From assembly GCA_964641175.1 (NCBI GenBank), contig CAZXLJ010000086.1, positions 1-13,991 of the forward strand: a stretch of 13,991 nucleotides of DNA, written 5' to 3'. Source of the DNA: CAYNST01 sp964641175. GTDB lineage: Bacteria > Pseudomonadota > Gammaproteobacteria > Pseudomonadales > Cellvibrionaceae. Made by a program: the position numbers and the translations under genes. Below are positions 7,087 to 13,991 of this stretch, one piece after another (the first letter of the stretch is position 1; the number at the start of each line of letters is the position of its first letter). The notes under the pieces were generated by a model. It did not search any database. It was not told the origin of the DNA and saw only the letters and a program-made list of their open reading frames with translations.

Positions 7087-7384
7087 AAAGGAACCTCTGA
7101 TCAAGTCCGGACCGCGTCTGCGAGACAAACCGGGCCGGCGCTGCGGGGTTCAACCCGCAGGGCGTTTTTTGCAGTGGAAACAGCCCCTCTTTTTCGCCAG
7201 CCATTACCATTTGTACGGTGGCGTCGGCCGGGTTTCGCCGGTCCCGCTCTCCGGGGCTCACCTCGCTTCACAAGCTCTGCGTTGGCACTTCTCGACGGGC
7301 AGTGAGCATGCCTTCGAAGTGTTGCCTTGATCTCGCATCGCGCTGCAAGCCAGACACTATCCGGACGCGATCAGAGGTTCCTTT
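7087..7384. mobile_element. MITE-like element A between queG and nnr
   Basis: The roughly 298 bp spacer is bounded by inverted repeats. The left end (from 7087) reads AAAGGAACCTCTGATC and the right end is its exact reverse complement (7369-7384). Further in, six more bases (TCCGGA) agree after a short mismatch. The interior has no plausible gene; a perfect 7 bp stem (CTGCGGG 7141-7147, CCCGCAG 7154-7160, loop GTTCAA) lies inside. Its left 100 bp or so is clearly related to element B at 10771-10958. This fits a non-autonomous miniature element. No transposase is present and no clear target duplication is visible. It carries artefactual extensions of both flanking frames. Confidence 0.7.
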
Positions 7385-7385
7385 G

Positions 7386-7391
7386 TATAAT
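7386..7391 (+). promoter_or_regulatory. Candidate -10 box for the nnr-tsaE-amiB operon
   Basis: A perfect TATAAT sits two bases outside the right end of element A and 45 bases before the nnr ATG. At 16-18 bases upstream lie only element bases such as GGACGC, a poor -35. If real, this is the operon's first promoter, with its -35 region supplied by the inserted element. Confidence 0.4.
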
Positions 7392-7436
7392 GCCCGCTTT
7401 TCACTTCCGGTTGCGCATGACCACAGAACAGAGCAT

Positions 7437-8945
7437 ATGACCATGGGGCACAGCATACCCGACAAATTTTACAGCTGCGATCAGGTTCGCGAACTCGACC
7501 GGCGGATTATTCAGGAGCAGGGCATCAGTGGCATTCAACTGATGAAAAAAGCTGCCCGCAGCACATTTCAATGCGCGCTGGCCCTATGGGAAGGCGCCCA
7601 TGATTGGGTCGTCCTTTGCGGAGGCGGCAATAACGGCGGCGACGGCTATATCTTCGCCGCACTCGCGGCGCAGAAGAAGCACCGGGTGTCTGTCTTCCAT
7701 GTGGCGGACCCGGCCAGTCTGAAAGATGATGCGCAGCGCGCTTACCAGTACGCGTTGCAGGAGGGCGTGCAACCTCAGCCTTTTTCCGTCAGCGGCGCCA
7801 ACGCCGTGCTCGCTGAAAACACCATCATTGTCGACGCATTGCTGGGCACCGGGCTGCGCGGCCCGTTGCGGGCACCGTTTGTCGCTGCGATTCAATGGAT
7901 CAACCGGTGCGAGCGCAAAACGGTCTCTCTGGATATCCCTTCCGGTCTTTGCGGTGATACAGGCGTCGCGCTGGGAGATGCCGTAGACGCTTCGCTGACC
8001 GTCACTTTCATAGCGGTCAAGCCAGGTCTGCTGACGCATCAGGGCCCCCGCTATTGCGGCGAGTTGCGATTCGCCGATCTCGCTGCCGCCCCCGCCATTT
8101 TCGATTCGCTGGAACCGGTCGCCCGGGCGCCGCAACGGACGGCTCTGCGGGCGCGGTTACCCAACCGGCTGGCGGATGCGCACAAAGGCAATTTCGGACA
8201 CGTCATGATTATTGGCGGTGACCATGGCTTTGGCGGCGCGGTACTGCTCGCCAGCGAAACTGCGGCGGTCACAGGGGTCGGGCTGACCAGTGTGGCCACC
8301 CGGCCGGAACATGTGACTGCAGTGTTGATACGCAGACCGGAAGTCATGGCCATCGGTATAGATTCGGGGCAGGCACTGGAGCCGCACCTGGGCAGGCCGG
8401 ATGTGCTGGTGGTGGGGCCGGGCCTCGGGCAAACAGCGTGGTCCGAGCAGGTTCTGCAGCAGGCATTGCTGAGCCGGTTACCGCTGGTTCTTGATGCGGA
8501 TGCGTTGAATATTCTCGCCAAAGGCCGCCTCACTCTGTCAGCACGAAATGATTGCGTGCTGACCCCTCATCCCGGGGAGGCGGCCCGGCTGCTGGGCATC
8601 AGCGTGGCTGAAGTACAGGCAGACCGTCTGGCGGCAGTGCGGGCTCTGCACTCACATTATGGCGGCGTGGTGGTGCTCAAGGGCTCGGGCACCCTGATCT
8701 GTGACGGTAAAACCATCGTACTGGCATCTGTAGGTAATGCCGGTCTGGCGCGCGGCGGCACCGGGGACGTTTTGAGTGGCCTGGTCGGCGGGTTGATGGC
8801 TCAGGGGCTCAGCGTTTTCGAGGCGGCCCAGCTCGCGGTTTGTGTCCACGGAGATGCAGCCGTGGCGGCAGTTCCGGAAACGGGAGTGCGCGGCATGCTC
8901 GCCAGTGAACTTGTTCCTTATATCCGCAGGCTTTTGTCCGAGTGA
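7437..8945 (+). CDS. nnr: Bifunctional NAD(P)HX epimerase/dehydratase
   Basis: Nnr repairs damaged, hydrated NADH and NADPH. The N-terminal domain (about 10-215, YjeF_N type) epimerises NAD(P)HX, and the C-terminal ribokinase-like domain (about 235-500) dehydrates the S form using ADP. Visible motifs are GGGNNGGDG (62-70), D133 in IVDALLGTG, KGNFGHV (250-256), GPGLG (327-331), TPHPGE (376-381) and GGTGDVLSG (440-448) with the likely catalytic D444. The 502-residue length is typical. ATG 7437 is chosen, with ATG 7443 a close alternative; AGAG at 7430-7433 would suit the latter. The frame is open back to a GTG at 7218, but that part is element sequence. The stop overlaps the tsaE start by four bases. 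Confidence 0.95.
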   Translation: MTMGHSIPDKFYSCDQVRELDRRIIQEQGISGIQLMKKAARSTFQCALALWEGAHDWVVLCGGGNNGGDGYIFAALAAQKKHRVSVFHVADPASLKDDAQRAYQYALQEGVQPQPFSVSGANAVLAENTIIVDALLGTGLRGPLRAPFVAAIQWINRCERKTVSLDIPSGLCGDTGVALGDAVDASLTVTFIAVKPGLLTHQGPRYCGELRFADLAAAPAIFDSLEPVARAPQRTALRARLPNRLADAHKGNFGHVMIIGGDHGFGGAVLLASETAAVTGVGLTSVATRPEHVTAVLIRRPEVMAIGIDSGQALEPHLGRPDVLVVGPGLGQTAWSEQVLQQALLSRLPLVLDADALNILAKGRLTLSARNDCVLTPHPGEAARLLGISVAEVQADRLAAVRALHSHYGGVVVLKGSGTLICDGKTIVLASVGNAGLARGGTGDVLSGLVGGLMAQGLSVFEAAQLAVCVHGDAAVAAVPETGVRGMLASELVPYIRRLLSE

Positions 8946-9418
8946 ATTTACAAAGTGGAAAAACCACCACGCAGATTTTCCTGGCGGATGCAGACGCAAC
9001 TGTAGAGTTGGGGCGACGCCTCGGTACGCGTTTGCGCCCGGGAATGGTGGTATATCTGCAAGGCAATCTGGGAGCGGGCAAAACGACCTTGACGCGGGGT
9101 ATCCTTCGCGCGTTCAATTATTCAGGCACCGTTAAAAGTCCGACCTATACTCTGGTGGAACCCTATCATTTTGATGGAGCCACCCTTTACCATTTCGATC
9201 TGTATCGTCTGGGGGATGCAGAAGAGCTGGAATATCTGGGAATTCGCGATTATTTCAGCGCGTCGAGCATTTGTCTGGTGGAGTGGCCGCAACGCGGTGA
9301 GGGGTACCTGGCGGCGCCCGATCTGATTGTCAGTCTCGCAATCAAGAACTTGCAGCGCGAAGCAACGCTGCAAGCGATTTCCATAAGTGGCCAACAACTG
9401 ATAGAAGACCTGACCTAA
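8942..9418 (+). CDS. tsaE: tRNA t6A biosynthesis ATPase TsaE
   Basis: TsaE is the ATPase that works with TsaB, TsaC and TsaD to make N6-threonylcarbamoyladenosine at position 37 of ANN-decoding tRNAs. The 158-residue protein shows the Walker A motif GNLGAGKTT (41-49), SPTYTLVEPY (66-75), HFDLYRL (84-90), and CLVEWP (111-116), which acts as the Walker B-like strand. Length is normal. The GTG start overlaps the nnr stop (GTGA), and its own stop overlaps the amiB ATG by one base (TAATG), so translational coupling along the operon is likely. Confidence 0.96.
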   Translation: MNLQSGKTTTQIFLADADATVELGRRLGTRLRPGMVVYLQGNLGAGKTTLTRGILRAFNYSGTVKSPTYTLVEPYHFDGATLYHFDLYRLGDAEELEYLGIRDYFSASSICLVEWPQRGEGYLAAPDLIVSLAIKNLQREATLQAISISGQQLIEDLT

Positions 9419-10770
9419 TGTTTAGGAGTGTTTGGGGAGTGCTGGCGCCCGCGTCAGCCATTGTTATCGGTTTTTTCGTACAGTCTGCCTGGGCGGCGCA
9501 GGTCGATGGCGTACGTCTGTGGCGCGCACCGGACAGTACCCGCATCGTCTTCGATCTCAGTGGTCCCGTTAAACACAAAGTCTTTACCCTCAAAAATCCG
9601 GAACGTGTCGTCATCGATATTGATCAGGCAAGTCTCGGTCAGCATGTCAAACGTCTGCCTCTGGCAGAAACCCCCGTGAGCGACATCCGTTATGGCACCC
9701 GCAACGGCGATGGTCTGCGTGTCGTGCTGGACCTCCGGCAGGAAGCGCGCAGCCGCAGTTTTTTTCTCGGCAAGCATGGCGACAAGGCGGACCGGCTGGT
9801 GCTGGATCTCTTTGACGTGAACGTGCCCGCCGAAGTCCTGCCGCCGGAAAAACCACCTTCCGATCGGGATGCAGGTGAACGCCGCAACATAATCATCGCA
9901 GTGGATGCCGGCCATGGAGGTGAAGATCCTGGCGCCATCGGCTCGGGCAAGATCCAGGAAAAGGATGTAGTACTGGCCATCAGCCGCCAACTTGTCGGAA
10001 TGATCAACGCCGAGCCCGGCTACGAAGCATTTCTGGTGCGCACCGGTGATTACTATATTCCCCTGCAGGAACGCCGCAATCGTGCACGCTCAAAACGGGC
10101 GGACCTGTTTGTTTCCGTGCACGCGGATGCCTTCACCAATCCCAAAGCCAAGGGCGCCTCAGTATTCGCCCTGTCCAACAGTGGCGCTACCAGTGAAACG
10201 GCCCGCTTTCTGGCAGAAAAGGAAAACGAGGCCGACCTGATCGGCGGTGTCGGTGGCGTGCGGCTGACCGATGTCGACGAGGTGCTGGCCGGAGTGCTGG
10301 TGGACCTTTCGATGACCGCGACACTGGGACACAGCCTGGATGTTGGCAGCCGGGTGCTGGCTGAGCTGGGCAAGATCACCGAGCTTCACAAAAAGCAGGT
10401 CGAACAGGCCGGTTTTGCGGTGCTGAAATCGCCGGATGTTCCCTCGATCCTGGTGGAGACCGGTTTCATTTCAAACCCCGCCGAGGCGGGCAAGCTCAAT
10501 AACAGAAACCACCGGACCCAGCTCGCCCGGTCGATTTTTCAGGGAATCCGCGGTTATTTTTACGATGCGCCGCCGGCGGGAAGCCTGGTGGCATGGCAAA
10601 AATTCAATGGTGGCCGCAATCCCCAGGAGCACATTATCGCTCGGGGTGATACGCTGTCGGCCATCGCCAAGCGCTATAAAATCAGCGTTCGGGATCTGCT
10701 CAGCCACAATGGTCTCAGTCAGCAGGACGTGATCAGAGTGGGCCAGAAAATCGTCATCCCAGCCAGTTAA
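9418..10770 (+). CDS. amiB: N-acetylmuramoyl-L-alanine amidase AmiB-type
   Basis: This periplasmic amidase cuts the bond between muramic acid and the stem peptide to separate daughter cells. The 450 residues comprise a signal peptide (hydrophobic 7-20, predicted cleavage after SAWA at 26), an AMIN domain (about 28-135) that in this family directs the enzyme to the septum, a zinc amidase_3 domain (about 158-380) and one LysM peptidoglycan-binding domain (about 404-448). Zinc ligands are H166 (DAGHGG), E181 and H235 (SVHADA); E347 in VETGFISN is catalytic. The stretch after 270 (about 272-325) should hold the autoinhibitory helix region where the EnvC-like activator acts. It is coupled to tsaE by a one-base overlap. 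Element B begins at the first base after its stop. Confidence 0.96.
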   Translation: MFRSVWGVLAPASAIVIGFFVQSAWAAQVDGVRLWRAPDSTRIVFDLSGPVKHKVFTLKNPERVVIDIDQASLGQHVKRLPLAETPVSDIRYGTRNGDGLRVVLDLRQEARSRSFFLGKHGDKADRLVLDLFDVNVPAEVLPPEKPPSDRDAGERRNIIIAVDAGHGGEDPGAIGSGKIQEKDVVLAISRQLVGMINAEPGYEAFLVRTGDYYIPLQERRNRARSKRADLFVSVHADAFTNPKAKGASVFALSNSGATSETARFLAEKENEADLIGGVGGVRLTDVDEVLAGVLVDLSMTATLGHSLDVGSRVLAELGKITELHKKQVEQAGFAVLKSPDVPSILVETGFISNPAEAGKLNNRNHRTQLARSIFQGIRGYFYDAPPAGSLVAWQKFNGGRNPQEHIIARGDTLSAIAKRYKISVRDLLSHNGLSQQDVIRVGQKIVIPAS

Positions 10771-10958
10771 GAAACCTCTCAAGTACGGACAGCGTCTCCA
10801 GAGACATTGGACCGGCGCTTCGGCTTTCACTCGCAAGGCGCTTTTCGCAGCAGAGGGCTGTCCCCTTCCGTTAAGCTATAAACCCATCGGTTGGAAACCG
10901 TCGCCCGAAGAGTGACGCAGCGGATGACGCCGGCGCACCGGACTTAGTCAGAGGTTCC
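10771..10958. mobile_element. MITE-like element B between amiB and mutL
   Basis: This 188 bp block fills almost all of the amiB-mutL spacer. The left end reads GAAACCTCT then CAAGTACGGAC; the right end, reverse-complemented, reads GGAACCTCT then GACTAAGTCCGG, so the ends form an imperfect terminal inverted repeat. The left 95 bp or so runs parallel to element A, sharing GCGTCT, GAGACA, CCGGCGCT, TTCA and TTTT.GCAG blocks in order, and the right 21 bases match A's right end at 17. A small internal stem, CGGTT(GGA)AACCG, lies at 10888-10900. It begins directly after the amiB TAA and stops five bases before the mutL ATG. No coding content is seen; it is probably a shorter member of the same family. 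Confidence 0.65.
10950..10954 (+). promoter_or_regulatory. mutL ribosome binding site inside the element end
   Basis: AGAGG, nine bases before ATG 10964, is the only Shine-Dalgarno-like sequence for mutL. It is part of the right terminal repeat of element B (AGAGGTTCC). Confidence 0.6.
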
Positions 10959-10963
10959 TTGTC

Positions 10964-12823
10964 ATGTCAAAAATCCAGTTATTGAGCCCGCGTCTGGCCA
11001 ATCAGATCGCTGCGGGAGAGGTGGTCGAGCGTCCCGCGTCCGTCATCAAGGAGTTGTTGGAAAACAGTCTGGATGCCGGTGCCCGTCAGGTCGATGTGGA
11101 AATCGAAGCCGGCGGCAGCAAGCTTATGCGGGTTCGTGACGATGGCGGCGGTATTGCCCGGGAAGATCTGGAGCTGGCGCTGTCCAGGCATGCCACCAGC
11201 AAAATCCAGGTTCTGGAAGATCTCGAATCGGTTCGCAGCCTCGGGTTTCGTGGTGAAGCCCTGGCCAGTATCAGTTCGGTTTCACGACTGCAGATGACGA
11301 GCAACACCGGAGATCAGGAGTGCGCCTGGTCCGTACGGGCGGACGGGCGGGACATGCAGGCCCAGCTCGAGCCGGCGGCCCATCCTCGCGGTACGACCGT
11401 GGAAGTGCGCGATCTGTTCTTCAATACTCCCGCTCGCCGCAAATTCCTGCGCACGGAGGCGACCGAGTATTCCCGCATTGAGGACGTGCTCAAACGCCTG
11501 GCTTTGTCCCATTTCGATGTAGGGATTTCCCTGAAAAACAATGGCCGTCCTGTGCATTTGTGGAAACGCGCGGGCAGCCGTGCCGAGCAGATGCGCCGCG
11601 TCGCTCACGTGTGCGGCCCTGCCTTTGTCGACAACAGCCTGTTTATCGAATTTGAACGAGCGGGGCTGGCATTGTGGGGTTGGGTGGCACTGCCGACCTT
11701 CTCGCGCAGCCAGGCGGACCTGCAGTATTTCTATGTCAATCGCCGCGGGGTGCGAGACAAACTGGTAACCCATGCGGTAAGGCAGGCCTTTCAGGATGTG
11801 CTGTATCACGGTCGTCATCCCGCGTACGTGCTGTATCTGGATCTTGATCCCGCCAACGTAGACGTCAACGTTCATCCCACCAAGCACGAGGTGCGATTTC
11901 GAGACGGAAGGCTAGTCCACGATTTTCTCTTCAGCAGTCTGCATAAGGCACTCGCAGATGTGCGTCCCGCCAGAGCGGACACGGTCCCGGCAGAGGAACC
12001 TGTTGAAACGCTTGTGCCGGCAATGCTTTCACAGCAATCCCCGTTACTGTTCAATGCGCAGGCTCCTCAAGGCTGGTCGGGTAACGGCTCGCCTGCAGGG
12101 GGTGTGGCTGACCAAGGCAATCCTTATCTGACTGGTACCCAAACCCAGGGAATGAATTACTTCAATCAGGCACCGGCTGCTTCATGGAATGGCTCTCTGC
12201 GGGCCGGCGCGGCGATGCCGGACGATTCGCAGTCGCAGCTGCCCCCGCTGGGTTTCGCGCTTGCCCAGCTGAACGGTATCTACATTCTTGCGGAAAACGC
12301 CCGCGGGCTCATTATTGTGGATATGCACGCGGCACACGAACGCATTACCTACGAACGCATGAAGGACCAATATGCCGTGAACGGGGTGCAATCACAGCCG
12401 CTACTGGTGCCGCAGTCGCTCGCAGTCAGTGAAAAGGAAGCGGATCTTGCCGAAGTTCACCACAAGATTTTTACGCAGCTGGGAATCGAAATGGAACGGA
12501 TCGGGCCTGAATCCCTGCTGATACGGCAGGTGCCGGTGCTGCTGGCTGGAGGCGATATCGAGTGCTTGCTGCGCGATGTGCTGGCAGATCTGGTCGAGCA
12601 CGGCATCAGCCAGCGGCTGGAAAATTCAATCAACGAAGTGTTGTCGACCATGGCCTGTCATGGCAGTGTCCGGGCCAACCGCAAAATGACGTTACCCGAA
12701 ATGAATGCCCTGCTGCGGAACATGGAAGCGACAGAGCGCAGCGGTCAATGCAATCATGGCCGGCCAACCTGGAAGCAGCTGACCCTGTCGGAGCTGGACG
12801 GTCTGTTCATGCGAGGCCAGTAG
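10964..12823 (+). CDS. mutL: DNA mismatch repair protein MutL
   Basis: MutL links mismatch recognition by MutS to strand removal. The 619 residues start with a GHKL ATPase domain (about 1-335) showing E30, ENSLDAG (33-39), DDGGGI (59-64) and GFRGEAL (94-100). A Gln/Pro-rich linker spans 336-425 and a dimerisation domain 426-615. The C-terminal domain carries the metal endonuclease signature DMHAAHE plus E464 (DQHA-type), ACHGSVRA (564-571) and CNHGRPTW (596-603). The likely beta-clamp motif is QPLLVP (478-483). These features mark a nicking MutL, unlike E. coli MutL, which depends on MutH. The start ATG is clear. miaA follows with a two-base gap. Confidence 0.97.
   Translation: MSKIQLLSPRLANQIAAGEVVERPASVIKELLENSLDAGARQVDVEIEAGGSKLMRVRDDGGGIAREDLELALSRHATSKIQVLEDLESVRSLGFRGEALASISSVSRLQMTSNTGDQECAWSVRADGRDMQAQLEPAAHPRGTTVEVRDLFFNTPARRKFLRTEATEYSRIEDVLKRLALSHFDVGISLKNNGRPVHLWKRAGSRAEQMRRVAHVCGPAFVDNSLFIEFERAGLALWGWVALPTFSRSQADLQYFYVNRRGVRDKLVTHAVRQAFQDVLYHGRHPAYVLYLDLDPANVDVNVHPTKHEVRFRDGRLVHDFLFSSLHKALADVRPARADTVPAEEPVETLVPAMLSQQSPLLFNAQAPQGWSGNGSPAGGVADQGNPYLTGTQTQGMNYFNQAPAASWNGSLRAGAAMPDDSQSQLPPLGFALAQLNGIYILAENARGLIIVDMHAAHERITYERMKDQYAVNGVQSQPLLVPQSLAVSEKEADLAEVHHKIFTQLGIEMERIGPESLLIRQVPVLLAGGDIECLLRDVLADLVEHGISQRLENSINEVLSTMACHGSVRANRKMTLPEMNALLRNMEATERSGQCNHGRPTWKQLTLSELDGLFMRGQ
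12813..12816 (+). promoter_or_regulatory. Ribosome binding site deciding the miaA start
   Basis: GAGG at the 3' end of mutL lies nine bases before ATG 12826. It supports this start over a longer frame that runs back into mutL to 12562. Confidence 0.6.
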
Positions 12824-12825
12824 TC

Positions 12826-13821
12826 ATGAATTCGCCCGCAGACGTGATATCGAATGCTGAAGAATCGAGACCTTTGGTCATAGCTGTGATGGGCCCGACA
12901 GCCTCGGGTAAAACGGATCTCGCCCTGGCTCTGGCAGGACGCTTTGGTACTGACATTGTCAGCGTGGATTCCGCGCTGGTTTATCGCGGCATGGATATCG
13001 GGTCGGCCAAACCGAGCCTGGCGGAGCGGACCCGGATTCCGCACCATCTGATTGATATTTGTGATCCTGCGACCCCCTACAGCGCTGCAGATTTTGCGCG
13101 TGACGCCCGTTCGTGCATCGATTCGATACATGCGCGTGGACGAATTCCGATTCTCGTCGGCGGTACGATGCTTTATTTCAAGGCGCTTGCGGAGGGGTTG
13201 TCGCCGATGCCGGGCAGCGATGCGGCAGTCCGAGCGAGCATCGAGGCGGAGGCAGCCCGGCGCGGGTGGCCGGCGCTTCATGAGGAACTTCGCGCGGTCG
13301 ATTCAGTCGCAGCTGAACGAATTCATCCAAATCATTCACAGCGCATAGGCCGGGCGCTCGAAGTCTTCCGTATATCAGGTCGACCAATCAGTGCGTGGCA
13401 GACCGGTCCCGCGACCGATGCCGCGGCCGGATACCGATGGGTGAATATCGCCCTGGCACCGCGACGTCGCGAAACCCTCCATGCAAGAATCGCGGAGCGA
13501 TTCGACCGGATGCTGGCAGCGGGATTTATCGACGAAGTGAAATGCCTGTTCCAGCGGGGCGATTTGCATGAAGCGCTGCCGTCGATGCGCGCGGTTGGAT
13601 ATCGTCAGGTATGGCAGTATCTGGCCGGTGAAATCGATGAAACAGCGATGCGTGAACGTGCACTGGCGGCGACACGGCAGCTTGCCAAAAGGCAATTTAC
13701 CTGGCTGCGCAGCTGGCCGAGGCTGAATTGGGTGGTCACAACGGCCGAAGATAACGGCCCGCGACCCTTATGTGAAATTTTAAAAGAAGTCTTGAACATT
13801 GAGGGCATAAGGACCATATAA
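12826..13821 (+). CDS. miaA: tRNA dimethylallyltransferase MiaA
   Basis: MiaA transfers a dimethylallyl group from DMAPP to the N6 of A37 in tRNAs that read UNN codons. The 331-residue protein has the P-loop GPTASGKT (23-30), VSVDSALVYRGMDIGSAKP (45-63), HHLID (73-77), the VGGTMLYFKAL stretch (111-121), ALPSMRAVGYRQ (250-261) and RQLAKRQFTWLR (284-295), all conserved in the family. The usual HPNDxQR reads HPNHSQR, with H170 in place of Asp. Start ATG 12826 is two bases after the mutL stop and places the P-loop at normal distance. The last codons overlap the candidate hfq promoter. Confidence 0.97.
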   Translation: MNSPADVISNAEESRPLVIAVMGPTASGKTDLALALAGRFGTDIVSVDSALVYRGMDIGSAKPSLAERTRIPHHLIDICDPATPYSAADFARDARSCIDSIHARGRIPILVGGTMLYFKALAEGLSPMPGSDAAVRASIEAEAARRGWPALHEELRAVDSVAAERIHPNHSQRIGRALEVFRISGRPISAWQTGPATDAAAGYRWVNIALAPRRRETLHARIAERFDRMLAAGFIDEVKCLFQRGDLHEALPSMRAVGYRQVWQYLAGEIDETAMRERALAATRQLAKRQFTWLRSWPRLNWVVTTAEDNGPRPLCEILKEVLNIEGIRTI

Positions 13822-13822
13822 T
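13791..13822 (+). promoter_or_regulatory. Candidate hfq promoter inside miaA, sigma-70 and sigma-32 like
   Basis: TTGAAC (13792-13797) and a perfect TATAAT (13817-13822) are separated by 19 bases, a long but possible sigma-70 spacing. The same DNA reads CTTGAA (13791-13796) and GACCATAT (13812-13819), which resembles a heat-shock promoter (CTTGAA, then CCCCATNT) at acceptable spacing. In E. coli hfq is known to have promoters in miaA, one of them sigma-32 dependent. The start point would leave a leader of about 110 bases. Confidence 0.45.
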
Positions 13823-13872
13823 GCCCTGCACCCTGCGAAGGATGTTCGACTGTTCGGCACTAGAGCCTGTCG

Positions 13873-13890
13873 GTCGTCGTTGATGACGAC
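13873..13890 (+). promoter_or_regulatory. Inverted repeat in the hfq leader
   Basis: GTCGTC (13873-13878) and GACGAC (13885-13890) form a perfect 6 bp stem with a GTTGAT loop. It is not followed by a T run, so it is not an intrinsic terminator and read-through from miaA into hfq is expected. Role unknown. Confidence 0.35.
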
Positions 13891-13923
13891 ACCTGAGTTG
13901 GCCTTAATTTTATCCATTCCAGT

Positions 13924-13929
13924 AAGGAG
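13924..13929 (+). promoter_or_regulatory. Ribosome binding site of hfq
   Basis: AAGGAG lies eight bases before ATG 13938, a near-ideal Shine-Dalgarno that fits a highly expressed protein. Confidence 0.8.
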
Positions 13930-13937
13930 AACCCCTC

Positions 13938-13991
13938 ATGTCAAAAGGGCACAGCTTACAAGACCCTTACCTGAACGTTTTGCGCAAAGAA
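13938..13991 (+). CDS. hfq: RNA chaperone Hfq, N-terminal part
   Basis: Only 18 codons are present before the window ends. MSKGHSLQDPYLNVLRKE matches the start of Hfq, including the KGxSLQDPxLNxLRKE segment that lies next to the RNA-binding proximal face. Hfq is a ring-shaped hexamer that pairs small RNAs with mRNAs. The strong AAGGAG and the position after miaA confirm the call. The rest, including the Sm2 motif, is outside the window. Confidence 0.95.
   Translation, partial: MSKGHSLQDPYLNVLRKE

Noticed and set aside
7148..7153. GTTCAA loop as a tRNA T-arm
   Set aside because: The loop is six bases rather than seven with the stem in register, and there is no acceptor stem, anticodon arm or CCA nearby.
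7022..7261. Minus-strand frame across element A (79 residues)
   Set aside because: It runs through the terminal repeat and into the queG start region out of frame; no domain and no ribosome binding site.
7218..7436. N-terminal extension of nnr from a GTG
   Set aside because: The 73 codons are element A sequence; Nnr family proteins begin near the ATG at 7437.

Overview
The window looks like a chromosomal segment from a gammaproteobacterium of moderately high GC. The order orn, queG, nnr, tsaE, amiB, mutL, miaA, hfq is the classical gammaproteobacterial housekeeping cluster. psd and rsgA upstream of orn match the arrangement I recall from Pseudomonas-like genomes. The proteins are close to E. 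coli and Pseudomonas orthologues; the Orn catalytic residues, for example, fall at the same numbers as in E. coli. I cannot name a genus. I see no rRNA, tRNA, CRISPR array, prophage or complete IS.

Layout. Positions 1-299 are non-coding with a possible repeat block and a leader hairpin. 300-1700 (+) is a DUF3391/HD-GYP protein whose metal-binding residues are largely lost. It runs tail-to-tail, with overlapping stop codons, into psd (1697-2578, -), which lies just downstream of rsgA (2594-3601, -). A 334 bp gap leads to orn (3936-4481, +), whose 3' end carries a 22 bp tandem duplication. A Bcr/CflA-type MFS exporter (4558-5820, -) sits between orn and queG (5971-7080, -). Divergent from queG is the chain nnr, tsaE, amiB, mutL, miaA, hfq (7437 to the window end, +). 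Its first three genes overlap by 1-4 bases. hfq is cut by the window edge after 18 codons.

The genes serve core maintenance: phospholipid synthesis (psd), 30S ribosome maturation (rsgA), nanoRNA turnover (orn), tRNA modification (queG, tsaE, miaA), metabolite repair (nnr), septal peptidoglycan splitting (amiB), mismatch repair (mutL) and sRNA-based regulation (hfq).

The least ordinary feature is a pair of related miniature elements, about 298 bp and 188 bp, with AGAGGTTCC-type terminal inverted repeats. One fills the queG/nnr divergent spacer. The other fills the whole amiB-mutL gap, and its end supplies the apparent ribosome binding site of mutL. They also create spurious in-frame N-terminal extensions for queG and nnr, so I placed those starts downstream. 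I found no convincing new multi-gene system; the cluster itself is conserved housekeeping.
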